Translations under genes and position numbers: made by a program
The notes under the pieces: generated by a model
The model's database searches: none
Told to the model about the DNA's origin: nothing
What the model saw: only the letters and a program-made list of their open reading frames with translations
Source: Anabaena sp. FACHB-1237
GTDB lineage: Bacteria > Cyanobacteriota > Cyanobacteriia > Cyanobacteriales > Nostocaceae
Length of the DNA: 64,000 bases
Direction of reading: 5' to 3'
Assembly (NCBI RefSeq): GCF_014696225.1
Contig: NZ_JACJPV010000002.1
Location: forward strand, 159,527-223,526
Shown here: one piece after another, positions 29,283 through 38,276 of the stretch
Layout: the number at the start of each line of letters is the position of its first letter
Position numbering within the stretch: position 1 is the first letter of the stretch

Positions 29283-29399
29283 AACAGGAAACAAGAAATA
29301 GGGAAAAGAGTTGAAAGTATCTTAATGCGTGAGTTTTGTTCTCTATTTGTTGTATACTCTCCAAGGGTATACCGCTAAATGATTGAGTTTTTTGCGAAT

Positions 29400-30683
29400 T
29401 TATGCTTCCTCTTCTGGAGCTAAATTATCTGTTTCTAATTCTAATTCTTCCGTAATTTCATCTTCCCTTGCTTGAGTGTCATTGTCGTCTTGTTGTTGTT
29501 GTTGCTGATGCTGCGCTCTCACTTCTGCAAATTTAGCATCTTCGGCCGCATAATCATATTTGGCTTTATCTTTAATGTCTATTTTCCAACCTGTGAGTCT
29601 AGCTGCTAACCTGACATTTTGTCCTTCTTTTCCTATGGCTAAACTTAATTGATCTTCAGCTACTAAGACATGGGTTTGTCGAGTTTCTGGATCCATCAAT
29701 CTCACTTCATCTACCCGCGCTGGGCTTAAAGCATTAGAAATATAAGTAGCTGGATCTGGAGACCAGCGAATCACGTCTATTTTTTCACCTCTTAACTCAT
29801 TTACCACTACTTGAATACGTGATCCCCGCGCTCCAATACAAGCACCTACGGGATCTACATCTCGATCTAAGGTATCTACGGCAATTTTTGTTCTTGGTCC
29901 AACAAAACGAGATGGTGGGTTAGCTTCTCTGGCTACTGCTACTATTCTTACTACCTCATCTTCTATTTCGGGAACTTCGTTAGCAAACAGATATACCACC
30001 AACCCCGCGTCAGCACGAGATACCATTAATTGTGGTCCTCGTTGTTGTCCTTGGGATACCTGTTTTAAGTATACTTTAAAGGTCGCATTTGCTCGATAGT
30101 TATCGTTGGGTAATTGTTCCCGTTTGGGTAATTCTGCTTCTACTTCTGGTTGCCCAAAATTGCTGGTGACAGCTAAAACTACTGATTGTCTTTCAAATCT
30201 TAACACTCTTGCTTGTAATACTGTACCTTCTAAATCATGAAATTCTTCCTGCACCATTTGCCGTTGTTGATCTCGCAATTTTTGAGCTAATACCTGTTTG
30301 GTTTGCATGGCTGCCATCCGCCCAAATTCTCCTTGATCGGGAGTAACATCCAAAACTACTGAATCTCCTAATTGCGCTTCTGGTGCTACTTGTTGAACCT
30401 CCTCTAAGGAAATTTGATGATCATTATTACTCACTTCTTCCACTATGGTTTTTGTGGAAAGCACCCGAAATCCTTCTCCTTCTATATCTAATTCTACTTC
30501 AAAATTATCAAAGTAATTTTCATCAAATTGTCTACGTTCTAAATTTTGAGCGCGACGATAACGTTCATAACCTTTAAGCAGGGCTTCTCTAATAGCTGAT
30601 TGTACTGCAAGACGTGGTAAATTACGTTCACTACTAATACTTTCAATTAAATTTTTTAATCCAGATAAAGTCACCATTGACAT
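29400..30683 (-). CDS. nusA: Transcription termination/antitermination factor NusA
   Basis: 427 residues from the ATG at 30683 (MSMVTLSGLKNLIESIS). It binds RNA polymerase and modulates pausing, termination and antitermination. The N-terminal polymerase-binding domain (1-125), the S1 domain (about 130-200) and two KH domains (to about 350; DPVGACIGARGSRIQ and LSLAIGKEGQNVRLAARLTGWKIDI split across them) are complete. The tail is acidic with a Gln run (QHQQQQQQDDND). It lacks the C-terminal acidic repeats of E. coli NusA, as is normal in cyanobacteria. rimP lies upstream. Confidence 0.97.
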   Translation of the reverse strand: MSMVTLSGLKNLIESISSERNLPRLAVQSAIREALLKGYERYRRAQNLERRQFDENYFDNFEVELDIEGEGFRVLSTKTIVEEVSNNDHQISLEEVQQVAPEAQLGDSVVLDVTPDQGEFGRMAAMQTKQVLAQKLRDQQRQMVQEEFHDLEGTVLQARVLRFERQSVVLAVTSNFGQPEVEAELPKREQLPNDNYRANATFKVYLKQVSQGQQRGPQLMVSRADAGLVVYLFANEVPEIEDEVVRIVAVAREANPPSRFVGPRTKIAVDTLDRDVDPVGACIGARGSRIQVVVNELRGEKIDVIRWSPDPATYISNALSPARVDEVRLMDPETRQTHVLVAEDQLSLAIGKEGQNVRLAARLTGWKIDIKDKAKYDYAAEDAKFAEVRAQHQQQQQQDDNDTQAREDEITEELELETDNLAPEEEA

Positions 30684-31054
30684 ACGCAAACTCCTAATTT
30701 TTAACGAATTTTCAAGTTGTCTAAATTGTCTAAATTTTTTAAATTCAGTTTTTTGGATGCAATTTTTGGGAAAAGATAGCGGAAGGAATTAAAAATTTCA
30801 GGACTTACCCAACTGGCACATAGGAGGCCTCAGATATCAACACTCTGTTTATTTACAGAATTTATGCGTACTAAATCACAAGAAAACAGATTTTTAGTGT
30901 GGTACTGATGTAAGTTCTAAATTTTTTAAACTCTAAAATTTAATTCTTTCTTTAATCTCCTGATAACAAAGTTTACCGAAGCGTGATAACGTGACGTAAA
31001 GTATGGGAATTGTATTAAAGTGCAATTACCAATTACCAATTACTAATTACCAAA
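30684..31054. other. Gene-free stretch between rimP and nusA with a degenerate MITE
   Basis: 371 bases, unusual for an operon where rimP and nusA are generally close. Most of it is explained by the MITE copy at 30800-30918. A run of CAATTACCAATTACCAATTA near 31022-31050 is a short simple repeat. No gene is seen. Confidence 0.5.
30800..30918. mobile_element. Degenerate MITE, AGGACTTAC family
   Basis: It begins AGGACTTACCCAACTGGCAC and ends TGATGTAAGTTCT, with GTTTATTTACAGAATTTATG and TTTTTAGTGTGGTACTGATG shared with better copies. It lies inside the rimP-nusA spacer and has many substitutions, so it is an old insertion. Confidence 0.65.
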
Positions 31055-31516
31055 TTAGCCTTTTTCTTCTAGTTGTACTTTAGTAATGAGGTCACGGGGA
31101 ATTGCTACCATACGACCTTTTTGATTAAGATAAACTGTGGTTTCATCTCGACGTACTAAATTACCTATCCACTGTTCTTGATGATTAAAAGGTGGTGATG
31201 TTACAACAATTACAGGAAATCCTTTAAACGAAATAAACTCCCTATCTGTAACTAGTTGCCGGGAAATTCCGGGACTGGATACCTCCAACACATAAGCATC
31301 TGGAATGATTTCTGCCGCATCTAATGAGGCTTCTAGGGATCGGCTCATCCTTTCACAGTCATCCAGTCCGGTGTCTTGTTCTGGGTTACGGATATCTACT
31401 CGTAGTGCTGGCGGGTTTTGGTTGGTATGAAAAACTATACCAACAAGTTCTAACCCTAGTTCTGCTGCTACTGGCGTGGCTAATTCAATCAGTTGTGGAA
31501 TTAAAGGATGAGTCAT
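31055..31516 (-). CDS. rimP: Ribosome maturation factor RimP
   Basis: 153 residues from the ATG at 31516 ([20 protein letters not shown]). Needed for 30S subunit maturation. The hallmark [19 protein letters not shown] and [14 protein letters not shown] are intact, followed by the C-terminal Sm-like barrel. It is the first gene of the rimP-nusA-rnpM-infB cluster and has a terminator-like hairpin right before its start. Confidence 0.96.
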   Translation of the reverse strand: MTHPLIPQLIELATPVAAELGLELVGIVFHTNQNPPALRVDIRNPEQDTGLDDCERMSRSLEASLDAAEIIPDAYVLEVSSPGISRQLVTDREFISFKGFPVIVVTSPPFNHQEQWIGNLVRRDETTVYLNQKGRMVAIPRDLITKVQLEEKG

Positions 31517-31527
31517 GGGAAAATTCA

Positions 31528-31554
31528 ATAAAAAAAAGTGGGCTTATACCCACT
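31528..31554 (-). terminator. Intrinsic terminator (attenuator) directly ahead of rimP
   Basis: On the minus strand AGTGGG-TATAAG-CCCACT forms a six-pair stem with a six-base loop and is followed by eight or nine T residues, then 12 bases later by the rimP ATG. This is a textbook intrinsic terminator placed in a 5' leader. Its position before an operon containing nusA suggests premature termination that NusA, ribosomes or another factor could control. Confidence 0.75.
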
Positions 31555-31657
31555 TCCGGCGATAGAAATATCTTCCAAGAAGTATTCGGACAAACTGACA
31601 TTAGTTCGCCGATAAGATGAGTGTAGCGTATTTCTTTGATAAGTCGTGAGAAAAACT

Positions 31658-32656
31658 ATGAAAGCTATTGTGATGTCCTATTCTGGTAAGCCGGAAGTCC
31701 TGCAATTACAGGATGTTCCCCAACCTCTACCTACTCAGAGGGAAGTTTTAATTCGCTTGTTGGCCGCTGGTGTTAATCCTATTGATACTAAGTTACGTCA
31801 ACGTGGTACTTTTTATCCTGAGAATATGCCAGCTATTCTAGGCTGTGATGGTGCGGGTATTATTGTGTCTGTAGGTTCTCATGTCCAAGGTTTTCAACCT
31901 GGGGATGAGGTTTATTTCTGTTATGGTGGTTTGGGTGATCATCAAGGCACTTATGCTGAATATACTACGGTAGATTACCGCTTTGTGGCTTTAAAACCTA
32001 AGTCTGTTTCTTTTGCGGAGGCTGCTGCTGTTCCTTTGGTGTTAATTACTGCTTGGGAGGCTTTATATGAACGCGGGAGGCTTGAACCGGGAGAAAAGGT
32101 GTTAATTCATGCTGGGGCTGGTGGTGTTGGCCATGTAGCTATTCAATTGGCTAAACTTAAGGGGGCTGATGTGGCTACTACGGTTAGTAGTTTAGAAAAG
32201 TCCAATTTTGTGAAACGGTTGGGCGCTGATAAGATAATTCTATATAAGGAATCTAATTTTGTAGATGCTGTTTTAATTTGGACTAATGGTGAAGGTGCAG
32301 ATTTAGTTTTTGATACGGTGGGTGGGGATGTTTTACAAAGTTCTTTTCCTGCGGTGCGGCTTTATGGCGATATTGTGACTATTCTTGAACCTGCACCTAA
32401 TACTGTTTGGAAGGTGGCGAGAAATCGAAATTTACGTATTGGTTTGGAGTTGATGTTAACGCCAATGTTATTAAATAATATTCCGGCTTTGGAACATCAT
32501 GGGGAAATTCTCAAAGAATGTGCAGGTTTAATTGATGATGGTAAGTTAAAAATTCATGTAAGTCATGAGTTTCCTTTGGTTGATGCGGTTAAGGCTCATT
32601 CTTTTTTGGAGGCTGGTTCTATTACTGGTAAAATTGTTTTAATAATTGACAATTGA
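31658..32656 (+). CDS. Zinc-binding-dehydrogenase family quinone oxidoreductase-like protein
   Basis: 332 residues from the ATG at 31658 (MKAIVMSYSGKPEVLQLQDV); a GTG at 31646 is the alternative. The MDR fold is clear: GVNPIDTKLRQRG, ILGCDGAGIIVSVG, and the NADPH motif IHAGAGGVGHVAIQLAKLKG at about 147-166. The catalytic zinc ligands of alcohol dehydrogenases are not present, so it belongs to the zinc-free quinone oxidoreductase group. Substrate unknown. It is divergent from rimP. Confidence 0.9.
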   Translation: MKAIVMSYSGKPEVLQLQDVPQPLPTQREVLIRLLAAGVNPIDTKLRQRGTFYPENMPAILGCDGAGIIVSVGSHVQGFQPGDEVYFCYGGLGDHQGTYAEYTTVDYRFVALKPKSVSFAEAAAVPLVLITAWEALYERGRLEPGEKVLIHAGAGGVGHVAIQLAKLKGADVATTVSSLEKSNFVKRLGADKIILYKESNFVDAVLIWTNGEGADLVFDTVGGDVLQSSFPAVRLYGDIVTILEPAPNTVWKVARNRNLRIGLELMLTPMLLNNIPALEHHGEILKECAGLIDDGKLKIHVSHEFPLVDAVKAHSFLEAGSITGKIVLIIDN

Positions 32657-32687
32657 CAATTTTCAATTGATGATTCTAAAATAATCG

Positions 32688-32806
32688 GCGTTGCTGATTA
32701 AGGCTATGATGAAAGTTTCACGCAGAGGCACTCCAGGTACACAAGAGTAAGATTTTCATTTTTGTAACTTTTCCATTTCATACTCTAATTCAGCAAGGCT
32801 AAATAA
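32688..32806. repeat. Foldback repeat with TTGCTGA(A)TTA ends
   Basis: The left end GTTGCTGATTAAGGCTATGA and the right end, inverted, CTTGCTGAATTAGAGTATGA are related over about 20 bases. A piece like the right end occurs at 19206-19232. No coding capacity. Confidence 0.5.
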
Positions 32807-32848
32807 TCTAACATCATCTAACATCAAAAATCTCAAATTAGAATAATA

Positions 32849-32868
32849 GCAGGCAAGATGCCTGCACT
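32849..32868. repeat. GCAGGCAAGATGCCTGC palindrome, second copy
   Basis: The same short inverted repeat as after mnmG (609-628), here isolated in the gene-free stretch upstream of mtnP. Confidence 0.6.
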
Positions 32869-32964
32869 AGTTTGTTATTAAGTTGTTTATTGTTATTTGG
32901 TATCTACAAAGCAGTTTTTTATGTTGATTCATGTTAGTTAATCTATTACTTTAATTAATCCTCT

Positions 32965-33105
32965 TTATAGTCCATCAAATACGTGGGTTATTTGTGTGCG
33001 ATCGCTTTGATCTAGTCCTTGTTTTGATGGCAGTATAGTCATGGGTAAATGTTGATATTGTCTGCTAATTTTCCCAATGGAAAATATTTGGTTGAGATGA
33101 TTCAT
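32965..33105 (-). CDS. Possible small protein (46 aa), unsupported
   Basis: An ATG-started frame of 46 codons, MNHLNQIFSIGKISRQYQHL continuing to ITHVFDGL, with plausible composition and a GCGATCGC octamer inside. No family is recognised, there is no obvious ribosome site, and nothing else on this strand is near. It may be a decayed gene fragment or chance. Confidence 0.2.
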   Translation of the reverse strand: MNHLNQIFSIGKISRQYQHLPMTILPSKQGLDQSDRTQITHVFDGL

Positions 33106-33322
33106 TATTCCGCATATTGTTGTTGTTGACTAATTTTTGTATGTGCGATCGCTGAAAGATTTATGATTACTTTTATTTTTAGAATATACGATTTGAGATA
33201 TATTTTGCACTCGTATGCCTACAGAATTACAAAAAAAATTATTACTTGGTGTTTACATATATCTAAAGGCTGATTTTCGATAAAATTACTGATGTAAGAA
33301 ATTGGATGATAGGTTAATTTTT

Positions 33323-34195
33323 ATGACGGTAGCAAGAGTTGGAATTATTGGTGGGAGCGGGTTGTATAAGATGGACTCGCTGGAGAATGTGGAGGAGGTA
33401 GAAGTTTCTACTCCTTTTGGTGCGCCTTCGGATGCGATCATTCTTGGAAGTTTGGGAAATATGCGGGTAGCTTTTTTGGCACGTCATGGTCGTAACCATA
33501 CTTTGTTACCTGGGGAAATTCCTTTTAGAGCGAATATTTACGCCATGAAGAAGCTGGGGGTGGAATATCTCATATCGGCCAGTGCTGTGGGTTCTTTACA
33601 AGCTGAGGCTAAACCGTTGGATATGGTAATTCCCGATCAGTTTATTGACAGGACGAGGAACCGCGTGTCGACGTTTTTTGGGGAGGGTATTGTGGCTCAT
33701 ATTGCTTTTGGTGAGCCGATTTGCAAGAATTTAGCTAGGGTTTTGGGGGAGGCGATCGCTGCTTTAAATTTACCTGATGTAACTTTACATGAGGGAGGTA
33801 CTTATGTATGTATGGAGGGTCCGGCTTTTTCTACTAAGGCCGAATCTCATTTATATCGCAGTTGGGGGGCTAAGGTTATTGGCATGACTAATTTACCGGA
33901 GGCCAAGTTAGCACGGGAGGCAGAAATTGCTTATGCTACTTTAGCTTTGGTAACGGATTATGATTGTTGGCATCCTGATCATGATAGTGTAACGGTAGAT
34001 ATGGTAGTTGCTAATTTACATAAAAATGCGGTAAATGCTCAGGAGGTTATTAAGCAAACTGTGAAGCGGTTAGGTGAAAACCCTCCTGTGAGTGATGCTC
34101 ATTCGGCTTTGAAGTATGCTATTTTGACTAGGTTGGATGTTGCTCCGGTGGAGACTAGGGAAAAGTTAGGTTTGTTGTTACAAAAGTATTTGTAA
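33323..34195 (+). CDS. mtnP: S-methyl-5'-thioadenosine phosphorylase
   Basis: 290 residues from the ATG at 33323; a TTG 21 bases earlier is less likely. Splits methylthioadenosine into adenine and methylthioribose-1-phosphate for methionine salvage. Visible are [33 protein letters not shown], the substrate-binding [15 protein letters not shown] and [18 protein letters not shown], and the LVTDYDCWH block. The length is normal for the PNP/MTAP family. Confidence 0.95.
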   Translation: MTVARVGIIGGSGLYKMDSLENVEEVEVSTPFGAPSDAIILGSLGNMRVAFLARHGRNHTLLPGEIPFRANIYAMKKLGVEYLISASAVGSLQAEAKPLDMVIPDQFIDRTRNRVSTFFGEGIVAHIAFGEPICKNLARVLGEAIAALNLPDVTLHEGGTYVCMEGPAFSTKAESHLYRSWGAKVIGMTNLPEAKLAREAEIAYATLALVTDYDCWHPDHDSVTVDMVVANLHKNAVNAQEVIKQTVKRLGENPPVSDAHSALKYAILTRLDVAPVETREKLGLLLQKYL

Positions 34196-34497
34196 GGACA
34201 GAAAAAAATAAAATGTAGGGTGCGTCAGACAGTATAAATCATGTAAATAACCAAATTGTTGATATCTGACGCACCTTACAACAGATTTTTTAGTGTGACA
34301 CTTGCGTAAGTCCTATTGATAATAATCTTGCAAAAGGGTAATACTGCATTATGAAGTGCGGAATTTGGGTTAACAAATGTGTTGGGTTTCGCTGTTGCTT
34401 AACCCAACTTACGATAGCACTTTCCGTTATTATGAGGTACAAATGTTAATGATAAAACCCTTGTAACACAGGCATCTTGCTGTGTTCATAGTGTACC
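34196..34497. other. Gene-free stretch made of two repeats
   Basis: 302 bases between mtnP and the [2Fe-2S] gene. The left half is a one-ended MITE (34213-34314) and the right end is a GAGGTAC foldback element (34434-34515) that runs into the next gene. Between them, GTTGGGTTTCGCTGTTGCTTAACCCAACTTACG near 34382 (halves GTTGGGTT and AACCCAAC) is a further hairpin-forming repeat. Confidence 0.6.
34213..34314. mobile_element. MITE of the AGGACTTACGCA family, one end missing
   Basis: Contains TAGGGTGCGTCAGACAGTAT, the inverted core TTGATATCTGACGCACC, and the intact right end GACACTTGCGTAAGTCCT. The left terminal repeat is lost. It directly follows mtnP. Confidence 0.75.
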
Positions 34498-34515
34498 TCA
34501 TGTAGATGGAATGCG
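34434..34515. repeat. GAGGTAC foldback element, copy 2, reaching into the [2Fe-2S] gene
   Basis: From GAGGTACAAATGTTAATGAT to GTGTACCTCATGTAGATGGA. The last five codons and stop of the adjacent minus-strand gene (RIPST) lie inside the portion shared with copy 1 (17378) and copy 3 (53014). The insertion therefore rewrote that protein's end. Confidence 0.7.
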
Positions 34516-35118
34516 CTGTAAAACTTTGACTTTATATTTTGACTCTATTTCTACATCTTTCCCAAAATGCTTATCCACTAAAATGGGAAGTTGTGCAGAT
34601 TTGACTTTTGTGTAATGGGTTTTATCAGGCATGATTAAATTAGGTCCAGCTTGACAATTTTTCATACAACCAGTACCTTTAATAACTACTGTATCTTGTA
34701 AATTGCGATCGCTCAACTCCTTAACCAAAATTTCACACATCATTTTACCACCACGCTTCATACAGTCTGATTTTTGACAATACAAAATTGTTTGTTTTTT
34801 AATAATTTGGTTTTTATTTTCTTGTTGCTGCTTAATACCATATTCCCGGTGTCCTCCAGTCATAACCAATTCTGCTTTAAATGTAAATTTACCCTTTTTA
34901 ACATCATACTTTTTACTTCCCACCACTTGTAACCAAGTACCACGAGGTAAACTTAAATTAAAAGCTACTCGTAAGTTTTTAGCTAATTTTATATAATATT
35001 CACCATCGGAAGTGTTTAAAATTAGACCTTTTAGCCTATTACCATCCTTGATCACGAAATCTAAAAATCTACCCTCTAAACAGAATTTTGATACATTCAA
35101 ACTAGTAGATATACTCAT
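34498..35118 (-). CDS. Thioredoxin-like [2Fe-2S] ferredoxin domain protein
   Basis: 206 residues. The N-terminal half (1-95) is a beta-rich domain (CLEGRFLDFVIKDGNRLKG, then LRVAFNLSLPRGTWLQVVGS) seen with such ferredoxins in cyanobacteria. The C-terminal half (about 108-200) is the thioredoxin-fold [2Fe-2S] domain with the cysteines in YCQKSDCMKRGG (Cys114, Cys119) and GTGCMKNCQAGPN (Cys151, Cys155). This fold also occurs in HoxE/NuoE. A possible Fur box lies 165 bases upstream. Its last residues come from a repeat. Confidence 0.85.
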   Translation of the reverse strand: MSISTSLNVSKFCLEGRFLDFVIKDGNRLKGLILNTSDGEYYIKLAKNLRVAFNLSLPRGTWLQVVGSKKYDVKKGKFTFKAELVMTGGHREYGIKQQQENKNQIIKKQTILYCQKSDCMKRGGKMMCEILVKELSDRNLQDTVVIKGTGCMKNCQAGPNLIMPDKTHYTKVKSAQLPILVDKHFGKDVEIESKYKVKVLQRIPST

Positions 35119-35282
35119 TATTTCACCTGGATTTTTTCAAGAATCAAGAAAAATACTACAAAATGCGAGATATTTGCAGTTAAGAAATAGTAAACACAAG
35201 GTTATAACTCCTGTTTTGCATTACTTACCAGGAATTAACTTGAGTTATATAATTTTTATCTCTTTAACTAAGTATACATTAA

Positions 35283-35304
35283 ATGCAAATAATTATCATT
35301 AATT
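35283..35304 (-). promoter_or_regulatory. Possible Fur-type box upstream of the [2Fe-2S] gene
   Basis: The minus strand reads AAATTAATGATAATTATTTG, which contains AATGATAATTATT, close to the Fur consensus core AATGATAATCATT. It lies about 165 bases before the ATG at 35118. AT-rich DNA makes chance matches common, so this is tentative. Confidence 0.3.
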
Positions 35305-35412
35305 TTGCAAAAAATTCTCATTTTGTCAGCTTAATTACCTATATTCAAGGATTTTACTCAAGTAAACTAAGGATGTTGAGAATTATGAGCATTGCTATAC
35401 AACTAGCAAATA

Positions 35413-36306
35413 CTAGAGATCATAACTAATATGTTCTGATTGATAGGATGGTGGTTCAACGTGAATTAATATTCTTACTGGTGTAAAACGTTCTTCTAAT
35501 TGTTTTTCCACTTCTTCTGTAATTGTATGGGCAGTTTCTACATCTGCTGCATTGACTATTAAATGCATTTCTATAAAAACTTGACGGCCAATTATACCAC
35601 GAGAGGCGATATCATGACAATTTACTACACCAGGAACAGAAGTGGCGATCGCATGAATTGTTTCTGGTGGGATGGCCATTTCATCTACTAAGGAAGGTAA
35701 ATTTTCCTTTAAAACTGACCATCCACTCCAAAATACTAGTAAAGCTACAGGAAAAGCCAGTACAATATCTAACCATTGATAACCTAACCATACACCTATT
35801 AAACCTCCCATAACGGAAATAGTTACCCAAACATCACTCATGGTATGAGTTGCATCTGCTATTAAAATCGGACTTCCTACTCTTCTACCTACTCCACGCT
35901 CATAAAAAGCTACAAATATATTTACGCCTAATACTATCAACAATAACCACAGTTCTATTGGTGTAATTCTTACGGGTTCTCCACCTTTAATAATGCGTTC
36001 TATTGCTCCCTGGAGAATTTCAAAACAGGCGATACCTAAAAATGCGGATATACCTAAAGCACCAACCGCTTCAAATTTATGATGTCCATAGGGATGTTCA
36101 CGATCTGGAATAGGCGAAGAAAATTTACTAGTAACTAAGCCTAATACGTTATTAGCACTATCAGTAACACTGTGCAAGGCATCAGCTAATAAACTTAATG
36201 AACCAGTGTAGTATCCTACTACTGCTTTTAATCCCATGACAAACAAGTTCAGTAGTAAGGTAATAATCAGGACTTTTTTTACTTCCGCACGGTTATCATA
36301 AATCAT
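35413..36306 (-). CDS. Cation diffusion facilitator (CDF) family metal efflux transporter
   Basis: 297 residues with six membrane spans and a C-terminal cytosolic ferredoxin-like domain (about 205-290, EVEKQLEERFTPVRILIHVE). Metal-binding residues appear as LLADALHSVTDSANN (span 2) and LIADATHTMSDVW (span 5), both with the HxxxD arrangement found in Zn/Co/Fe/Mn CDF proteins. The HPYGHHKFEAVGAL loop is conserved. The metal is not determinable. It stands alone. Confidence 0.93.
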   Translation of the reverse strand: MIYDNRAEVKKVLIITLLLNLFVMGLKAVVGYYTGSLSLLADALHSVTDSANNVLGLVTSKFSSPIPDREHPYGHHKFEAVGALGISAFLGIACFEILQGAIERIIKGGEPVRITPIELWLLLIVLGVNIFVAFYERGVGRRVGSPILIADATHTMSDVWVTISVMGGLIGVWLGYQWLDIVLAFPVALLVFWSGWSVLKENLPSLVDEMAIPPETIHAIATSVPGVVNCHDIASRGIIGRQVFIEMHLIVNAADVETAHTITEEVEKQLEERFTPVRILIHVEPPSYQSEHISYDL

Positions 36307-36379
36307 ATTGTTATCTGGTGTTGATTTGGATAATAATTTTGCATGAGAATGGATAAGAACTTATCTGTATGAGGTTTTC

Positions 36380-36502
36380 AGGACTTACGCAAGTGTCACA
36401 CCAAAAACCTGTGGTATGGTGCATCAGATGTCAAGAATCTGTTTATTTGCGTAATTTATACAGTCTGACGCACCCTATATACCAGTTCCGTAAGTAAGTC
36501 CT
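36380..36502. mobile_element. MITE of the AGGACTTACGCA family (123 bp, short form)
   Basis: The left end is AGGACTTACGCAAGTGTCAC and the right end CCGTAAGTAAGTCCT. The inner GGTGCATCAGATGTCAAGAA and ACAGTCTGACGCACCC are inverted to one another, so the whole element folds back. It lacks the GTGGTTGGTGAGCTTGTCGA insert of the longer copies. It lies upstream of the 116-residue gene. Confidence 0.8.
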
Positions 36503-36584
36503 GTTAATATTTGATCACCAATTAGCAATTACGAATCACCTATTTAGGGTAATATATTTAATTAATATTTATTTTTTAAGAAAT

Positions 36585-36935
36585 ATGACATCTACACCGT
36601 TAACATTAAATTTAGTGGCAGGTTCAGTTTCCTTCAGTTTTTCCCAACAAGCTGCCGAGGAATTAAAAGCGGAAATTAATCAACTAATGCAACGACTAAA
36701 AACAGTTGCGGCTAAATCTACCTCTGGTGGAGTCAAGGTCATACCTCAAGCTAATTTAGAATATCGTTATACAGGGGAGGTATTTGTAGAAATATTTTGT
36801 AATCCTAACATTTGGCCAACTCCTTTTGCGGCTAAAGTGTTGTTAACTATCCGTAATCTAGGGATTAAACTAACTACAGAGGCAGAATTAACCAGAATTA
36901 TTGAAGATGTCAATCAATATTTAGAACAGTTTTAA
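36585..36935 (+). CDS. Small hypothetical protein (116 aa)
   Basis: No family recognised. It is soluble, with an N-terminal beta part (LTLNLVAGSVSFSFSQQAAE), a helical stretch, and a second half with WPTPFAAKVLLTIRNLGIKL. Composition and codon use resemble neighbours and the stop is followed by a 120-base gap to the FIST gene on the same strand, so they may be co-transcribed. The ATG is preceded by AT-rich DNA. Confidence 0.65.
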   Translation: MTSTPLTLNLVAGSVSFSFSQQAAEELKAEINQLMQRLKTVAAKSTSGGVKVIPQANLEYRYTGEVFVEIFCNPNIWPTPFAAKVLLTIRNLGIKLTTEAELTRIIEDVNQYLEQF

Positions 36936-37055
36936 CTTTATTATTTGTTTGTCATGCTATAATTAGTGGTCTAAAAAGTAGCATTTCTCAGTGTTTTTCC
37001 TTTTTCTGAATCTTTAGCTACACAGTACCAAGTTCATCTCACAAGCCCAAAACTC

Positions 37056-38276
37056 ATGGCAGATCAAATGCAATGGGCTAATGCCCTATCAAATCGTTCT
37101 TCTTTAGAAGCGGCAGTAACAGAAGTGGTAGAAAAAGCTGTTTCATCTTTGACAGTACCTGCGGATCTAGGAATAGTGTTTATTTCATCTGCGTTTATGA
37201 GTGAATATTCGCGGCTTTTACCTTTATTAAAAGAGAAGCTGTCTGTTGGTGTGTTAATTGGTTGTAGTGGGGGTGGTGTTATTGGTACAAGGGATCAAGG
37301 TAATACAGAGGAGATTGAGGCTGAACCAGCTTTAAGTTTAACTTTAGCCCACCTCCCTGGTGTGGAAATTAGACCCTTTCACATATTAGGTGAAGAATTG
37401 CCAGATTTAGATAGTTCACCACTGGCTTGGGTGGATGTAGTAGGTGTATTACCAGAACAAAAACCACAGTTTATTTTATTATCTAGTCCTTTGGGTGCAG
37501 GAACTAACGATTTATTACAAGGTTTAGATTTTGCTTATCCAGGTGCGGCAATTGTGGGAGGATTGGCCAGTAGTGGGTTTATGAATGGGAGAATTGCTTT
37601 ATTTTGTAATGATCGGTTGTGTCGAGAAGGAACGGTGGGAGTTGCTTTAAGTGGTAATTTAGTATTAGAAACTATTGTAGCCCAAGGTTGTAGACCCATA
37701 GGTGAACCTTTACAAGTCACTAAGGCAGAAAGAAATATTATTATTGAGTTGTCAGAAAAAGTTCCTTTGGTGGTTTTAAGAAATTTAATTAATAGTTTGA
37801 ATGATGAAGAACGCAGTTTAGCCCAACATTCTTTGTTCGTGGGTGTGGCTATGGATGAATTTAGGGTAAAATTACAATCAGGTGATTTTTTAATTAGGAA
37901 TATTTTGGGGGTAGATCCTAATGGTGGGGCGATCGCAATTGGCGATCGCATTCGTGCCGGACAAAGGTTACAATTTCATCTCAGAGATGGTGAAGCATCG
38001 GCAGAAGATTTAGAAATTTTACTACAAGAATATCACAATCAATCTATGGGTAAACCTGCTCCTTTAGGGGCGTTAATGTTTACTTGTTTGGGACGTGGTA
38101 CTGGGCTTTATAATAAAGCTAATTTTGATTCTCGTTTATTTCATAAATATGTACCTGATATTCCCATAAGTGGTTTTTTCTGTAGTGGTGAAATTGGTCC
38201 GGTTGGTGGTAGAACTTTTTTACATGGTTATACTTCTGTATTTGCTATTTGTCGCTCTTTAAGTACCAATTGGTAA
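37056..38276 (+). CDS. FIST-domain sensor protein
   Basis: 406 residues with FIST_N (about 30-225; GIVFISSAFMSEYSRLLPLL and VLIGCSGGGVIGT) and FIST_C (about 230-395; SMGKPAPLGALMFTCLGRG and IPISGFFCSGEIGPVGG). FIST proteins are thought to bind small ligands such as amino acids and usually work with histidine kinases or diguanylate cyclases, or stand alone as here. No signalling domain is fused. Its 3' end overlaps the end of the convergent metallophosphoesterase gene by 18 bases. Confidence 0.92.
   Translation: MADQMQWANALSNRSSLEAAVTEVVEKAVSSLTVPADLGIVFISSAFMSEYSRLLPLLKEKLSVGVLIGCSGGGVIGTRDQGNTEEIEAEPALSLTLAHLPGVEIRPFHILGEELPDLDSSPLAWVDVVGVLPEQKPQFILLSSPLGAGTNDLLQGLDFAYPGAAIVGGLASSGFMNGRIALFCNDRLCREGTVGVALSGNLVLETIVAQGCRPIGEPLQVTKAERNIIIELSEKVPLVVLRNLINSLNDEERSLAQHSLFVGVAMDEFRVKLQSGDFLIRNILGVDPNGGAIAIGDRIRAGQRLQFHLRDGEASAEDLEILLQEYHNQSMGKPAPLGALMFTCLGRGTGLYNKANFDSRLFHKYVPDIPISGFFCSGEIGPVGGRTFLHGYTSVFAICRSLSTNW

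Larger units (their letters stand above)
32657..33322. other. Gene-poor stretch with a foldback repeat and short palindrome
   Basis: 666 bases. A foldback element at about 32688-32806 has GGCGTTGCTGATTAAGG at one end and CTAATTCAGCAAGGCT inverted at the other. The GCAGGCAAGATGCCTGC palindrome is at about 32849-32868. A 46-codon minus-strand frame (32965-33105) is listed separately. The rest is AT-rich with two GCGATCGC octamers. Confidence 0.45.

Noticed and set aside
35012..35302. 96-codon plus-strand frame overlapping the [2Fe-2S] gene start
   Set aside because: Antisense to a real gene for its first third and AT-rich noise after.
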